From the NCBI GenBank assembly GCA_000447185.1, contig KE647334.1, positions 12,435 to 49,360 on the forward strand: a stretch of 36,926 bases of DNA, written 5' to 3'. Position numbers and translations under genes: made by a program. Origin of the DNA: Vairimorpha apis BRL 01. Lineage: Eukaryota; Microsporidia; Nosematidae. Shown one piece after another: positions 10,570 through 20,892 of this stretch. How positions within the stretch are numbered: the stretch's first letter is position 1; the number at the start of each line of letters is the position of its first letter. Under the pieces are notes generated by a model that did not search any database, was not told the DNA's origin, and worked only from the letters and a program-made list of their open reading frames with translations.

Positions 10570-11137
10570 ATAAAAAATATATTAACAAATACAGAACATT
10601 ATCAAAAAAAACAATTAAAACTACTTAAAACATATTTTTATATTTAAATTTTAATATAGAATATACATTGTATTAAAATTTTATGATTGTTTTAAAATTG
10701 CGTTTTTATTTTATATCAATATCATAACGGTTTTTTATATTTTAAAAACTAAATATATTTAAATTTTTTAATAAAACATGAAAAAATTTTATAATTTGTT
10801 TTTAAAAACTTATAAAAATTTTTACTAAACTTAAAAATATATTATTTTTAATATATTTAATTTTTATTATTTTCTTGTAATAATATCAAATAATAGCCTT
10901 TTAAAAAGTGAAAAAATATACTATTCTAATATATATTTTTTATTGCTGATTAACAACAAATACATTGTTTAATTTATTGTATTGTAGAAATAGTTTTATT
11001 GTTTATGAAATTTTTTAAATTAACCAAATAATTTTTTATTTTATTTTTATTTTTATATTGTAAATTGCAAAATGATAATTTTAATAATAAACATATAAAA
11101 ATTTCAATCTAAAAATTCATTTGATTTTTAATGTGTA

Positions 11138-11140
11138 CCC
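11138..11140 (+). promoter_or_regulatory. CCC start-associated signal of CDC20/CDH1
   Basis: CCC five bases before the ATG at 11146. An upstream in-frame ATG at 11131 would place the signal inside the gene, so the signal argues for 11146. Confidence 0.6.
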
Positions 11141-11145
11141 TTAAA

Positions 11146-12216
11146 ATGGAAGAATCATCTAACATTGAAGATTTGTTCAATACTATACCAATTTCTAGAG
11201 TAACTAGAAATCCTGTTGTTGGTGTAAAACAAAAATTATTAGCCACATCAACTCTATGTATTGAACCAAGATATGAGAGAATTCTTAATAGGTTTATAGA
11301 TACAAAACCTTTTAAAATATTAGATGCACCAGGCATGGTAGACGATTATTATTTAAATTTATTAGACTGGAGTTCAAATAACATACTAAGTATTGGACTT
11401 GGTGATTCAATATATACTTATAACTATAATAATGGAACTGTTGATGAAATATTTTCTGGTAACGAACCTGTAACGAGTGTTAAATCATGTAATAATATTT
11501 TAAGTATAGGTTTAAATAGTGGAAAAAATATATTTTATGACTTAGATGTACAAAAAATAGGAATGTATAAAAAATATCATGACATGCGTATTGCATCTAT
11601 GAGTTGGAATGGCAATATTTTGTGTACTGGAGGAAAATCAGGCAAAATTGTTGTTCAAGATGTAAGGTCAAATTCAAATGATGTGTTAACGGGTCACACA
11701 CAAGAAGTATGTGGATTAGAGTGGAGTCCTGATTATAAATATCTTGCCAGTGGAAGTAATGACAACGACATTCGTGTCTGGCACAACAATCACACATATA
11801 AAACATTAAAAGAACACAAATCGGCCGTAAAAGCATTAGCATGGTGTCCTTGGAAATCTGGTGTACTTGCTTCAGGCGGCGGAACTAAAGATAAAAGTAT
11901 AAAATTTTGGGATGTTTACGAGGGGAGTAAAATATGTGAAACTCAAGTTAATTCTCAGGTATGTACATTAACTTATATCAACAAATATAAAGAACTTATT
12001 AGTTCACACGGTTATTTAGATAATAATATAATATTATGGAAAGCTTCAACTATGAAACAAGTCATAGCTTTTGGAAAACATGAACAAAGAGTTTTACATT
12101 GTGCTATTAGTCCAGATAATACTATATTAGCTAGTGTAAGCTCTGATGAAAATCTTAAGTTTTGGAAAGTATGTGATAAAACAAAAAAAACGAAAAAAGA
12201 GCAAGTATTGGAGTGA
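11146..12216 (+). CDS. CDC20: CDC20/CDH1-family WD40 activator of the anaphase-promoting complex
   Basis: This protein brings substrates to the APC/C and triggers anaphase or mitotic exit. After a short N-terminus with a degenerate C-box-like NTIPISR, the family entry block KILDAPGMVDDYYLNLLDWS is followed by a seven-bladed WD40 propeller, including GHTQEVCGLEWSPDYKYLAS, LASGGGTKDKSIKFWD and ELISSHGYLDNNIILWK. The N-terminus is shorter than in animals and fungi and no KEN or D-box is obvious. The frame ends in TKKTKKEQVLE without the C-terminal Ile-Arg tail that docks on APC/C. One more A in the A8 (12183-12190) or A6 (12193-12198) run would move the end to 12221 and give a tail of RASIGVR, close to the expected Ile-Arg ending. 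CDC20 and CDH1 cannot be separated with confidence. Confidence 0.93.
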   Translation: MEESSNIEDLFNTIPISRVTRNPVVGVKQKLLATSTLCIEPRYERILNRFIDTKPFKILDAPGMVDDYYLNLLDWSSNNILSIGLGDSIYTYNYNNGTVDEIFSGNEPVTSVKSCNNILSIGLNSGKNIFYDLDVQKIGMYKKYHDMRIASMSWNGNILCTGGKSGKIVVQDVRSNSNDVLTGHTQEVCGLEWSPDYKYLASGSNDNDIRVWHNNHTYKTLKEHKSAVKALAWCPWKSGVLASGGGTKDKSIKFWDVYEGSKICETQVNSQVCTLTYINKYKELISSHGYLDNNIILWKASTMKQVIAFGKHEQRVLHCAISPDNTILASVSSDENLKFWKVCDKTKKTKKEQVLE

Positions 12217-12585
12217 GATAAATAAACGTGACTAAAAATATTTAAAATTATAAAAAATCTTACAAGTTATTTATATTATTATAATTTAAAAAAAATTTAA
12301 AAAGATGTGTTTATTACTTCCTTCTATATAGCATCGAAATTTTTTTTTTAAAATTTTATTTAGATAACAATATAATTAAGTTTTATTTTTTATATTTTAA
12401 AACATTTAAAATCCTTATTTACAATGTTTTTTTATAACATTTAATTTATTATATATAAAAACTAGTTAAATTAATTGTAAATTATATCTTTAAATCTACA
12501 TATAAAACTTCAACTTTTTATTATTTATTTATATATAAAAAAGTTAATTATAAAAAAAATAAAAAATATTATTCTGAGTTAAATT

Positions 12586-12621
12586 ATAATAATTTTGTAT
12601 TATTATACACAAAATTATTAT
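12586..12621. repeat. Perfect 13-bp inverted repeat (hairpin), 10-base loop
   Basis: The left arm ATAATAATTTTGT (12586-12598) pairs exactly with ACAAAATTATTAT (12609-12621). It lies about 370 bases past the CDC20 stop, too far for an obvious 3'-end signal. In sequence this A+T-rich such hairpins can arise by chance. Confidence 0.6.
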
Positions 12622-13029
12622 TAAAAATTTTTTTTACAGATAAAAAAAACAATAAAATCTTTTATTCACATATAAATTTTTTTCGATCATAATTTGCTTT
12701 TTATTTTAAATATGCTTAAAATAATATTAAAATACAAAATTTTTCTTAAAAAAATGCTATATACTCTAGAAATACTAATTTTATTGTTGAAAACTTTAAA
12801 ATCGAATTTTAGAATATGTTTTTTATTAAAGTTTCTATTTTGTAAAAATACTTTCTTTTGATAATTTTTTTTAATAATACTATTGCACCATATATATTTT
12901 AATTGATAATTTTTAATAATATTGCTAAAAATTAAATTTTTATTTAATTAATAAATATTGCTTAAAAATTAAATTTTTATTATTATATTGAAGAAAAAAA
13001 CGTAAAATTTTATAATATTTTTTCTATAT

Positions 13030-13033
13030 CCCC
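13030..13033 (+). promoter_or_regulatory. CCCC start-associated signal of the Hpc2-like gene
   Basis: CCCC six bases before the ATG at 13040, the same spacing as at the acyltransferase gene. Confidence 0.6.
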
Positions 13034-13039
13034 TAAAAA

Positions 13040-14182
13040 ATGGTTGAATTATTAAAAGAAATAACGTTTGATATTACGAAATCTCTTGAAGTTGATTTAT
13101 CAACGAAGAAAAAACAAAAAAGACGCAAACGTGTAGATGATTATGATTATACAGACAATTTTATTGAACCATTTGAAGGAGAAGAAGATTTAGTTGAAAT
13201 CGAATGTTCGATTTCTAATTTTTTTGTCTATCAAGGAATTCTTCCTGGTTCAATAAAAAAAGTAATTAACCAGTACAAAAATAAAAAACCCGTCACACCT
13301 CCAAAAATGATGAGTGAATCTAGAATTCTTGAAGATGCACTTATAATGAGGCGAAAAAGAAAAGCAAGTTCTAATGTTTTATCGGATCCTTTTATTAAAG
13401 AAAATGAAGGATTAGAAGAAATTTATAATAAACTATCCAGTAAAAAAATTAAAAGCAAAAAGCAAAATATAGATAAAAAATTAGAAGATGTAAAAACCGA
13501 AAATGCTATTGAAAATTACGATAATTTGCCAGTATTTAATGATGAAGTTATTTATAAAGAAGTTGTTAATAATTATTTATATAAAAAATTTAAAAAATTG
13601 AAGGATAATTATGAAAATTTAAATGTAAACGATAAAATTGTTTATTTTGTAATAAATTATATGTTTTTTGAATACAATCCTGAATTATATGAAGAAAATG
13701 AAAAAATATGTAAAAAAATTACAGTTGATATAGAAGAAGGAGAAATTTTAGATCCTAATTCAGATTTTGTTAAATATAAAAATATTAATGAAAAAACTAT
13801 GATATAAATTTATATGCAAAAATCAAACAATTTTTTACTGATTTTGAATTGGATGAATTTAGCAGAAATTTAATAAAAAAATTGATGAAGTATTTATGAA
13901 AATATCAATCTTTTTAAATGATAGAACTAATTATTCTTCTGATAAAAAAAATTTAACAATGTCAGAAATAATGAATTTAAAGAAAACTGTGTATCATATT
14001 GTATTAATTATATCATGAAGCATTACACAGTTAACACTAAAAAAACAGTTGTTGAATATATAAATGAAGCAAAAAGAAATATTGAAGATTTATTTTATCC
14101 AGTTGAAAAACGAATACGCATTTTGTATCTAGTAAATAATCGCATAAGAGATATGATAGAGAAAAATAATTTTAAATATTAA
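13040..14182 (+). CDS. HPC2: Hpc2/ubinuclein-like subunit of the HIR (HIRA) histone chaperone; three apparent frameshifts
   Basis: The HIR/HIRA complex deposits H3-H4 independently of replication; Hpc2/ubinuclein is its histone-contacting subunit. The Hpc2-related domain is visible at about residues 31-70: RRKRVDDYDYTDNFIEPFEG and, shortly after, SNFFVYQGILPG, matching the family pattern of an acidic D-Y-D-x-x-D-x-FI block followed by FFV-x-x-G. The rest is Lys-rich and helical. The first frame stops at 13807, but coding-like sequence goes on to 14182, ending NRIRDMIEKNNFKY. Three A-runs each one base short (A6 at 13791-13796, A7 at 13875-13881, A8 at 13944-13951) would give one protein of about 381 residues. 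The domain call rests on a short motif; the three-step joining is inference supported by the continuing codon character. Confidence 0.72.
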
Positions 14183-14957
14183 GATTAAGAAAAATTTATG
14201 TTCAACAAAAAACAATATTTTATTAATATTTGTAATTTTTTAAATAATTATTAAATGAATATAATTTAATTAATAACTAAAAAAACTTTGTTAGATCAAA
14301 TAATACAAGATATTATTCATTCTTAATTTGAATTAACTTAAATAAAAATTTTAATTATTTTTTACTCATATTTTATAATAAGATTAAGTTTACAATATAT
14401 TTTTGTTAAAGAAGTTGTAAAATATTAAATTTTAATACAGCTACAAAATATATGTTTTGGTTTTTTTAGTAAACTAGCAAGTTTAAAATTGTTCGAAATT
14501 TTTATTTATTTTTTGTAAACTTCAAATTAAAATTTGTTTATTTGTAAGTGATAAATCATATAGTGTTTTAATATTATAGTTTTTTATCAATTGTCTCATT
14601 GCACTTTAACATATTTTGTTGTATATTGTAAATGTTGATTGAAATATTGTATTTTATATTTGTTTATTTATTAAAATCATCATTTAAATATATAAAAACA
14701 ATTTCATTATGTATTTAGACACAGTAAAAGGTTTGTTTTTTAGATTATTGTTTTTAATGAATTTTATATCAATAAAATTTTCATTTTTTTATTTTTATAA
14801 AAAAATTTAGATAATATAAAAATAATTTTTTTAATAATTTTTTTAATTTACATAAAATTTATAATAGAAAGAAATTTAGCTAATAATAAATTTGATAAAA
14901 AAACATCTTTAAAAATTTTTATATTTTTAAATAGATTAAGACAAAAGTATTTGAAAA
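14183..14957. other. Convergent intergenic region, no gene seen
   Basis: A+T-rich sequence between the ends of the Hpc2-like gene and the minus-strand membrane-protein gene. No feature recognised. Confidence 0.5.
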
Positions 14958-15733
14958 TTAATATCTTCCTCTGTAAAAATTTTGTAGTATTAAATTATTA
15001 TCATCATTAGATGCAATTCTATTTCTTTTATAATAATTATATGATAACTTAAAAAATATACAAACTATAGCTATTATACTAATAATATTGCTTAAAAGTA
15101 TAAATATATATATACTTGTTTCAGGTGCATTTATATCTTGTATTGAAGTTTTAGAAACAATTTCATTACTAGTTTTATTATAGTCTGAATCAATGTTAAC
15201 ATATAAATGTAATTCTATAGGAGAAGTATACGAGACATATGGAATAAAATCTGGTGTAAATCTCCAAAACATTTTACTTTTAATAAATTTATTTAATATG
15301 TTTTTATCGTGTTTAAGTGTTTTAATAATATTATCAAAATTATTAAATAAACATAAATCTTTCATAAAATCAAAACTAAAACTCATTATAGAATCATAAG
15401 AAGGTCTGTGTTTTTCATGTAAATTAATAATACTTAATTTTGGCATATAAACATATTCTTTGTTTAAAAATGAATTAATAATGGAGAATATTACATCATC
15501 ACAAAGAATTTTAGCACTTATGTGATCAAGATATGATGTATTATTTTGAATTAAATTTATATCATCCATAGCATTTTTTAAAACAATTTTACAAAAATTA
15601 TTAACATTTACAAATTGATTAATATCACTTTTAAAATTATAGTTTCTAATTATAGAAATTTCTTTTTTTTTGTATTAGCAAAATTAAAAGAATTCATTGA
15701 ACCTTGATGTATAATAAGTTGAATAAATCTCAT
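14958..15733 (-). CDS. Unrecognised protein with one C-terminal membrane segment; one apparent frameshift
   Basis: I do not recognise this gene. The frame starting at 15569 encodes 203 residues ending in one strong membrane segment (IFILLSNIISIIAIVCIFF) and a short basic tail with RNR and RGRY. Upstream sequence in another frame is also coding-like: an ATG at 15733 (MRFIQLIIHQGSMNSF) leads to a T9 run at 15663-15671 (A9 in the gene), and one more base there joins it to the main frame, giving about 258 residues. No convincing signal peptide is seen, so the topology could be tail-anchored. A Trp/Phe-rich stretch (FWRFTPDFIPYVSY) precedes the membrane-proximal region. There is no CCC signal at either start. 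Function unknown. Confidence 0.6.
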
Positions 15734-17137
15734 ATAGAAAAATCAAAATTAACATGGTATTAAAATAAAATCTTTATTTATTTTATATTTTATCATCTAT
15801 TGATTATTTTTTGATAACTTTTAAATTAAAAAAATGTTTTGATTTCAATAAAAATTTTGAAACAAGTTAAAAAATTTTAATTATTTAAACAAATTTTTTA
15901 AAAAATCATTATTTTTGAAATTTATTTTAAATTTATTTTTTTGAAAAAATATATTTTATAGTCGGTATAAAAAAATTTAATTCATTATTTTATTAAAATC
16001 AGAAAAAATTAATTAATTTAATTTGATTAATTATGAAATAATTTTTTTTGTATCGACTATAAAATATATTTTAAAAAATTTCTTTATAAAAATAAAAAAT
16101 ACCAATAATAATGTTAAAAAAATTGATTTTAAATTTATAATATATAAATAAAAAAAATTTATATATAATAAAATATTATTTGTACTTAATAAAAAAGTGC
16201 ATTTAACTTGTACTACCAAAAAACTGTATATGTTTTTTTATATTCTATGTATTCTGCTATTATACGTCTTTATGTGTTTATCATCAATATAAATTGTGTA
16301 AAAAATTTTCTATTATGCACAATCTAGTTATTCGAAAATTTTTTATTAATTATATAATGTACATATAAAACATTATCAAATATAAAAAATATCAATAATA
16401 ACTATTTATAATAACTTAATGTGAACGAGCAACCAAACACAATAAAAAACATTATAATTTAGAGCATAATTAAATATTCTGTACTCAATAATTACTTATA
16501 ATTATTTTCTTAAAATAAAAAAAGATGTAATTGAAATTTACTTTTTAAAGTAATAAAATATTGTTAAAAAGTTAATGAATTTTATATATTTAATAAATTA
16601 AAGATTTGCGATGACGAAAATTTAATGAATAAAATAATAAGTTTCAATATGATAACTGTAAAAAATAATAAATTTATTTTATATAAAAGTACTACTTTTT
16701 AAAAATATATCAAAATTATATACTTTAAAAAAATTATACGAAGATTAAATTTTATACATAAATATTGTTTTCAAAAAACAAATAAAAGACATCAAAAATG
16801 AATATTAGATAAATTAGAAAAAAAAATTTAAAACTTTCTTGAAAAATTAAAATTTATCTTAAATTGGTTAAATTTAAAAAAATACATAACTTCATCTAAA
16901 TTTATACAAAAAATTGTATAAAAGTTTTAATAAAAAATAGTTTTAGAAATTTTGGACATAAAAATAATGTCAATTATAAAAATGTCGAAAATATTTTTCT
17001 TATTTTTGTCTATAAAAAAATTTTTATTCTATAAATTTTTATAATTTTAGTTTGTTACAGATTAAATTCATAAATTATTTTTAAATTAGAATTAAATTGC
17101 TTTAGAAACATCAAATCTCATTATCCATATTAATTTC
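15734..17137. other. Intergenic, no gene; contains a long imperfect inverted repeat
   Basis: About 1.4 kb of very A+T-rich sequence between two minus-strand genes. The only structure is the inverted repeat at about 15944-16077. A minus-strand open frame at 16031-16219 overlaps that structure and is low-complexity, so I do not call it. Confidence 0.5.
15944..16077. repeat. Imperfect inverted repeat with arms of about 50-60 bases
   Basis: The left arm contains ATATATTTTATAGTCGGTAT (about 15950-15968) and the right arm its near-exact complement around GTATCGACTATAAAATATAT (about 16050-16069). Arms extend imperfectly on both sides, with a loop of roughly 40 bases. The match includes TAGTCG, unusual in this composition, so chance is less likely than for pure A/T hairpins. 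It could be a small decayed transposable element or a structured RNA end; nothing decides between these. Confidence 0.5.
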
Positions 17138-18869
17138 TTATTTTTTATCTTTATTAAAAAATAGTCTAATTTTGATTTTTTATTTTTTAATTCTTTTTCT
17201 TTTTCATTTAAGCACTTATTAACGTGAACTTCAAAAACTTTATTATCTATATGTATATATTCTTTATTGCAAATCATACATATCTTATGATTATAAATAA
17301 CACTGTTAAATGAAATTTGATATCGTTTATTAATATCTACCAGATCACTACAACTTATTCCAAGTAATCGTATTTCTGATATTACTGTGTAAAATTCATC
17401 AAAATTTTTCTTTACTAATATTTTAGATTGTATTAATAAACTAAAACATTCATTAAATATTTCATAATCTTCGTTAACAAATAATTTCAATTTTTTTTGT
17501 TTACTTTTACTACTAAAAGAGCTAAATTTATAGCTAAGAGAAATATTTCCACATTTCAAATTTTTACATTTCAATTTATTACTTAATCTACTACTTAGAT
17601 TCCATAAAACACTACAAATATCATGAAACACATTAGTTGGTCTAAAACTCAAAGACTGTCCGATTGAATGATTTGAAGCCTTTGAACGTCTAGAAGATTG
17701 ATCAAAAACTGATAATCCATAACTTAAGTAATACAAATTTAAAAATGTTTTATAAGGAAGTGTTAAATATAATAAATGTATATTATCTCTTAATTCTCTA
17801 ATATATTTTATATTGTATGCTTTAAGCAACATTTCTTTAGTAGCTTTTCCTATTCCATTAATTTTATCTGTTTCTAAGTCTAAAATATGTGAATCAAAAT
17901 CTTTATCAATTGTAAAAATCCCATTTGGTTTATTTATACCACAAGCAAATTTCGCTAATCCTCTAGTAACAGAAATTCCTGCACTAACCGTAAGACCTGT
18001 GTTTTTATAGACAAGATATCTAATATTGTTTATTAATTTTTTCATATTTTTATAATTGAAAACTAAATCTACTTTTTTTAAATTAATTTCTTCTTGTTGA
18101 TTATGATTTATTTTTAATTTCTCGTAATTCTTTGAATTTTTATTTGTAGTAATATTATTTGGTTCATATTTTATTTTATTTTCTTCATGTACAAGAGATG
18201 TATTAGATACTTCAATTATTTCATTAATTTTTCGTGCAGCATTTAAAAATTTTTCTTTATCAAAAATCAAACAAGCTTCATCAATTCCATATATTTCAAT
18301 TTCTTTATCAAAATTAGCTAATACTTCCATAACCATCTCAGAATACATATTGTATTTAAAAAATCACATTTAACTATATGTAACATCGGACATATTTGCT
18401 TAGCCATGTATCCTGGCATACCTGCCTTAATACCATATTCTCTTGCTTTATAATTACATGTAGCCAACATGTTCATTGATCCTACACCTAAAGGAATATC
18501 TTTATAATGTGGGTTATCTAAAGATTCACAACTGGCATAAAATGAATCTAAATCAATATGTGTGTATATATAATGAGGAGGAAATACAAAAAGTCCAGGA
18601 AAATCAATTTGAAATTGTGTTGTTAATTTTTTGATATACAATTTTGAGACATCAATTTGACTTTTTGTAAGAAATTTTAATTTTAATTTTAAATCAAATG
18701 ATTTTTCACGAATTTTATATAATTTATTATCTTGATTTTCATTAAAAGAATCGTCAAGTGTTGCGATACCAATATTTTTTATACTTAAAACATTTGATTT
18801 TTCATCTTTAATAGTATTTAATGGCGTATCTTGTGTAGATAAATTTTGAATATTATTACTATCTTCCAT
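17138..18869 (-). CDS. POLK: DNA polymerase kappa/DinB-type Y-family polymerase; two apparent frameshifts
   Basis: A translesion polymerase that copies past damaged bases. The N-terminal extension (about 1-100) is followed by the catalytic HIDLDSFYASCE (about 104-115), ATCNYKAREYGIKAGMPGY (about 136-154), IYGIDEACLIF (acidic pair at about 197-198), a NKPNGIF block, a helix-hairpin-helix NGIGKATKEMLLKAYNI and the little-finger entry with SLSFRPTN. Near the C-terminus is a UBZ-type zinc finger (C531, C534, H549, C553), used to bind ubiquitinated PCNA. The frame changes twice. The A6 run at 18358-18363 is one base short, splitting the palm. The A6 run at 17156-17161 is also one base short: adding it ends the protein at 17138 with SKLDYFFNKDKK, a good PCNA-binding (PIP) motif, instead of an unrelated 25-residue tail to 17092. 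About 577 residues. The start has CCC six bases upstream. Confidence 0.9.
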
Positions 18870-18875
18870 TTATAT

Positions 18876-18878
18876 GGG
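18876..18878 (-). promoter_or_regulatory. CCC start-associated signal of POLK
   Basis: CCC on the minus strand six bases before the ATG at 18869. Confidence 0.6.
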
Positions 18879-20283
18879 ATTTAAATAGTTTCAAAATAAA
18901 TTTATTTATTGTTTTTTATAAGTTAAAAAATTTTAAATTAAAATAAAAAACTTAATTCAAAATACAGTATTATATTTAAATTTTTTTAATGTTTCTAGTT
19001 TATTAATATTAAAAAATTTTATATTCTTTGTGATGAATTAAAATAATACTTAAATATCTTCCAAAAATAATATGCTATGTATATAAAAATCATTAATACA
19101 ATCTTGATATTATAAAAGTAGTGTTTAAATTTTAATAGAAAGATTATACTGTATTTAATTGTAAAAATTATATTTTTTTAAATAAATTAAATTGTATAAA
19201 TATATTAATATTATTTTTTAAAAAATTTTAAAATAGAAATAATATATATATTCTAAGTATGTATAATTAAAACTTTTATTAATTTTATTATTTTATACAA
19301 TATAATAATTTAAATTTAAAATTTTAGTTACCAAAATATTAAAAAAAATATATTCAAAAATTTATTGTAAGATATATGAAAAATAAAAATAATTTACTAC
19401 TTACACAAATTTTTTTATAGAAATTAAATGTAATATTTTTTGAACTTTTAAAAAATTATGTATATACTCTTAAAAATATACATAAAAAATTTTATACATT
19501 AAATTATAAATATATTCTCTTCAGTTACATTAAATTTAAATTCAATTTTAAAAAATTATAGTTATAAGCAAATATAAAATTATTCTAATGTTATTTGTAA
19601 AAGTTAAAATAGTGCTTTCTATCAAAGTTGGATATAGAAATATATTATATTAGTAATAGATTTTAAATTTTATACTTAAATTTAATAATGTTTTGTTAAT
19701 TTGCAATTTGTTAAAAACACATCCTTGTAAAATTTATTATTTTTAATTTTTATAATTTACTTATATACACAAATTTTAATTTAACATATTTGTTACATAT
19801 TGTTTTATTAAAATACTGTTTTTTTCAACATTCTACAAAGATTATTAAAATAATTGTAAAGATTAATACATTTAAATAATCGAATAATATCATTTAATAT
19901 TTTTAATTTTGTTAAACTTTAAATCTTTTTATATTTTTTGGTCGATTTATTTGTAGATTTTTTATAATTAAACAAAAAAAATAAACCAAAATCATTTAAA
20001 TATAAAATTTATTTTATACAATTTTTGTATTAAAAAGATAAATTTTTCAAAATTTTTTTGAGTAAATTTCTCATTTAAATTTTCTTTTTTGTAATATTTA
20101 TTTTTAGTTTACATTTTATTAAAATTAGTTTTATATAAAATATATGTCTCAAAATTTATAAAATTATAATGTTATAAATATTTTATAGTAATATTTAAGT
20201 TGAATTAATTTAATAAATTTACCCGCCAATATAATAAATTTATTACTTAGTGCTTTTCCCTCTTAAATATATTTAATGAAAAG

Positions 20284-20286
20284 CCC
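20284..20286 (+). promoter_or_regulatory. CCC start-associated signal of thymidylate kinase
   Basis: CCC nine bases before the ATG at 20296, at the long end of the spacing seen in this window. Confidence 0.55.
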
Positions 20287-20295
20287 AATTAAATT

Positions 20296-20892
20296 ATGTT
20301 CGTTGTATTTGAAGGAATAGACAAATCTGGAAAAACAACTTTATGTAAAGCTGTATATAATAGATTACAAACAGATAATATAGCTTGTGAAATGATACAC
20401 TTTCCGATTCGTACCAGTTATATCGGTCAAATACTGAATAATTATTTAGTTGGTAAAATTAAAATGGATCCATATTCACAGCATTTATTATTTACAGCCG
20501 ATAGATATAATTTCATGTTAAATAAAAAATTTGATGATAAATGTATTTATTTAATCGATAGATATTCTTGGAGTGGTATAACAGCTACTGTTAGCAAAGG
20601 AGTAGATTTAGATTGGTGTATACTTACCGAAGATAAATTACCCAAACCAGATTTAACTATTTTTCTTGATTGTGATGTTGAACTATGTGCTAAAAGACAT
20701 GGCTGGGGAGACGAGGTTTTAGAAAATGTCGAAACTCAAATCAAAATAAGAGATGTATTTAAGCAAATGGAAAATTATGTTGATAATGTAATTACATTAG
20801 ATACATCGCAAAATCAAAATGTCATTTGTGATAAAGTTTTTAAAGAAATAAAAAATTTAATATGTGGAGTAAATAAAAGATTAGAAAATTAA
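20296..20892 (+). CDS. TMPK: Thymidylate kinase (dTMP kinase)
   Basis: Phosphorylates dTMP to dTDP, the step feeding dTTP synthesis. The 198-residue length is normal. The P-loop is FEGIDKSGKTT (residues 5-15), the dTMP-binding DRYSWSGITA block lies at about residues 88-97 with TADRYNF upstream, and the lid region follows LDCDVELCAKRHGWGDE, corresponding to the LDxxPExxxxR-G block of the family. The frame is intact. It stands alone, with more than 1.4 kb of non-coding sequence on each side. No alternative family is plausible; yeast calls the gene CDC8. Confidence 0.96.
   Translation: MFVVFEGIDKSGKTTLCKAVYNRLQTDNIACEMIHFPIRTSYIGQILNNYLVGKIKMDPYSQHLLFTADRYNFMLNKKFDDKCIYLIDRYSWSGITATVSKGVDLDWCILTEDKLPKPDLTIFLDCDVELCAKRHGWGDEVLENVETQIKIRDVFKQMENYVDNVITLDTSQNQNVICDKVFKEIKNLICGVNKRLEN

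Larger units (their letters stand above)
10563..11145. other. Divergent intergenic region between RPF2 and CDC20
   Basis: Both genes are transcribed outward from this A+T-rich interval. Apart from the C-rich signals at either end I see no element. Confidence 0.5.
12217..13039. other. Intergenic, no gene; contains a hairpin and a short direct repeat
   Basis: A+T-rich interval. It holds a perfect 13-bp inverted repeat (12586-12621, annotated separately) and a short direct repeat built on ATATTGCT(T)AAAAATTAAA at about 12920-12945 and 12954-12980. No coding sequence was recognised. Confidence 0.5.
18870..20295. other. Divergent intergenic region between POLK and thymidylate kinase, no gene seen
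   Basis: About 1.4 kb of A+T-rich sequence with no coding character on either strand. The last 80 bases are slightly richer in C (ACCCGCC at 20220, CTTTTCCCTC near 20253, then the CCC at 20284), which may mark the promoter of the kinase gene. Confidence 0.5.

Noticed and set aside
11131..11145. Earlier ATG for CDC20/CDH1
   Set aside because: It would place the CCC signal inside the coding region; the ATG at 11146 has the usual spacing.
16031..16219. Minus-strand open frame with hydrophobic residues
   Set aside because: It overlaps the inverted repeat, is dominated by Phe/Ile/Leu/Lys and has no start signal; probably A/T background.
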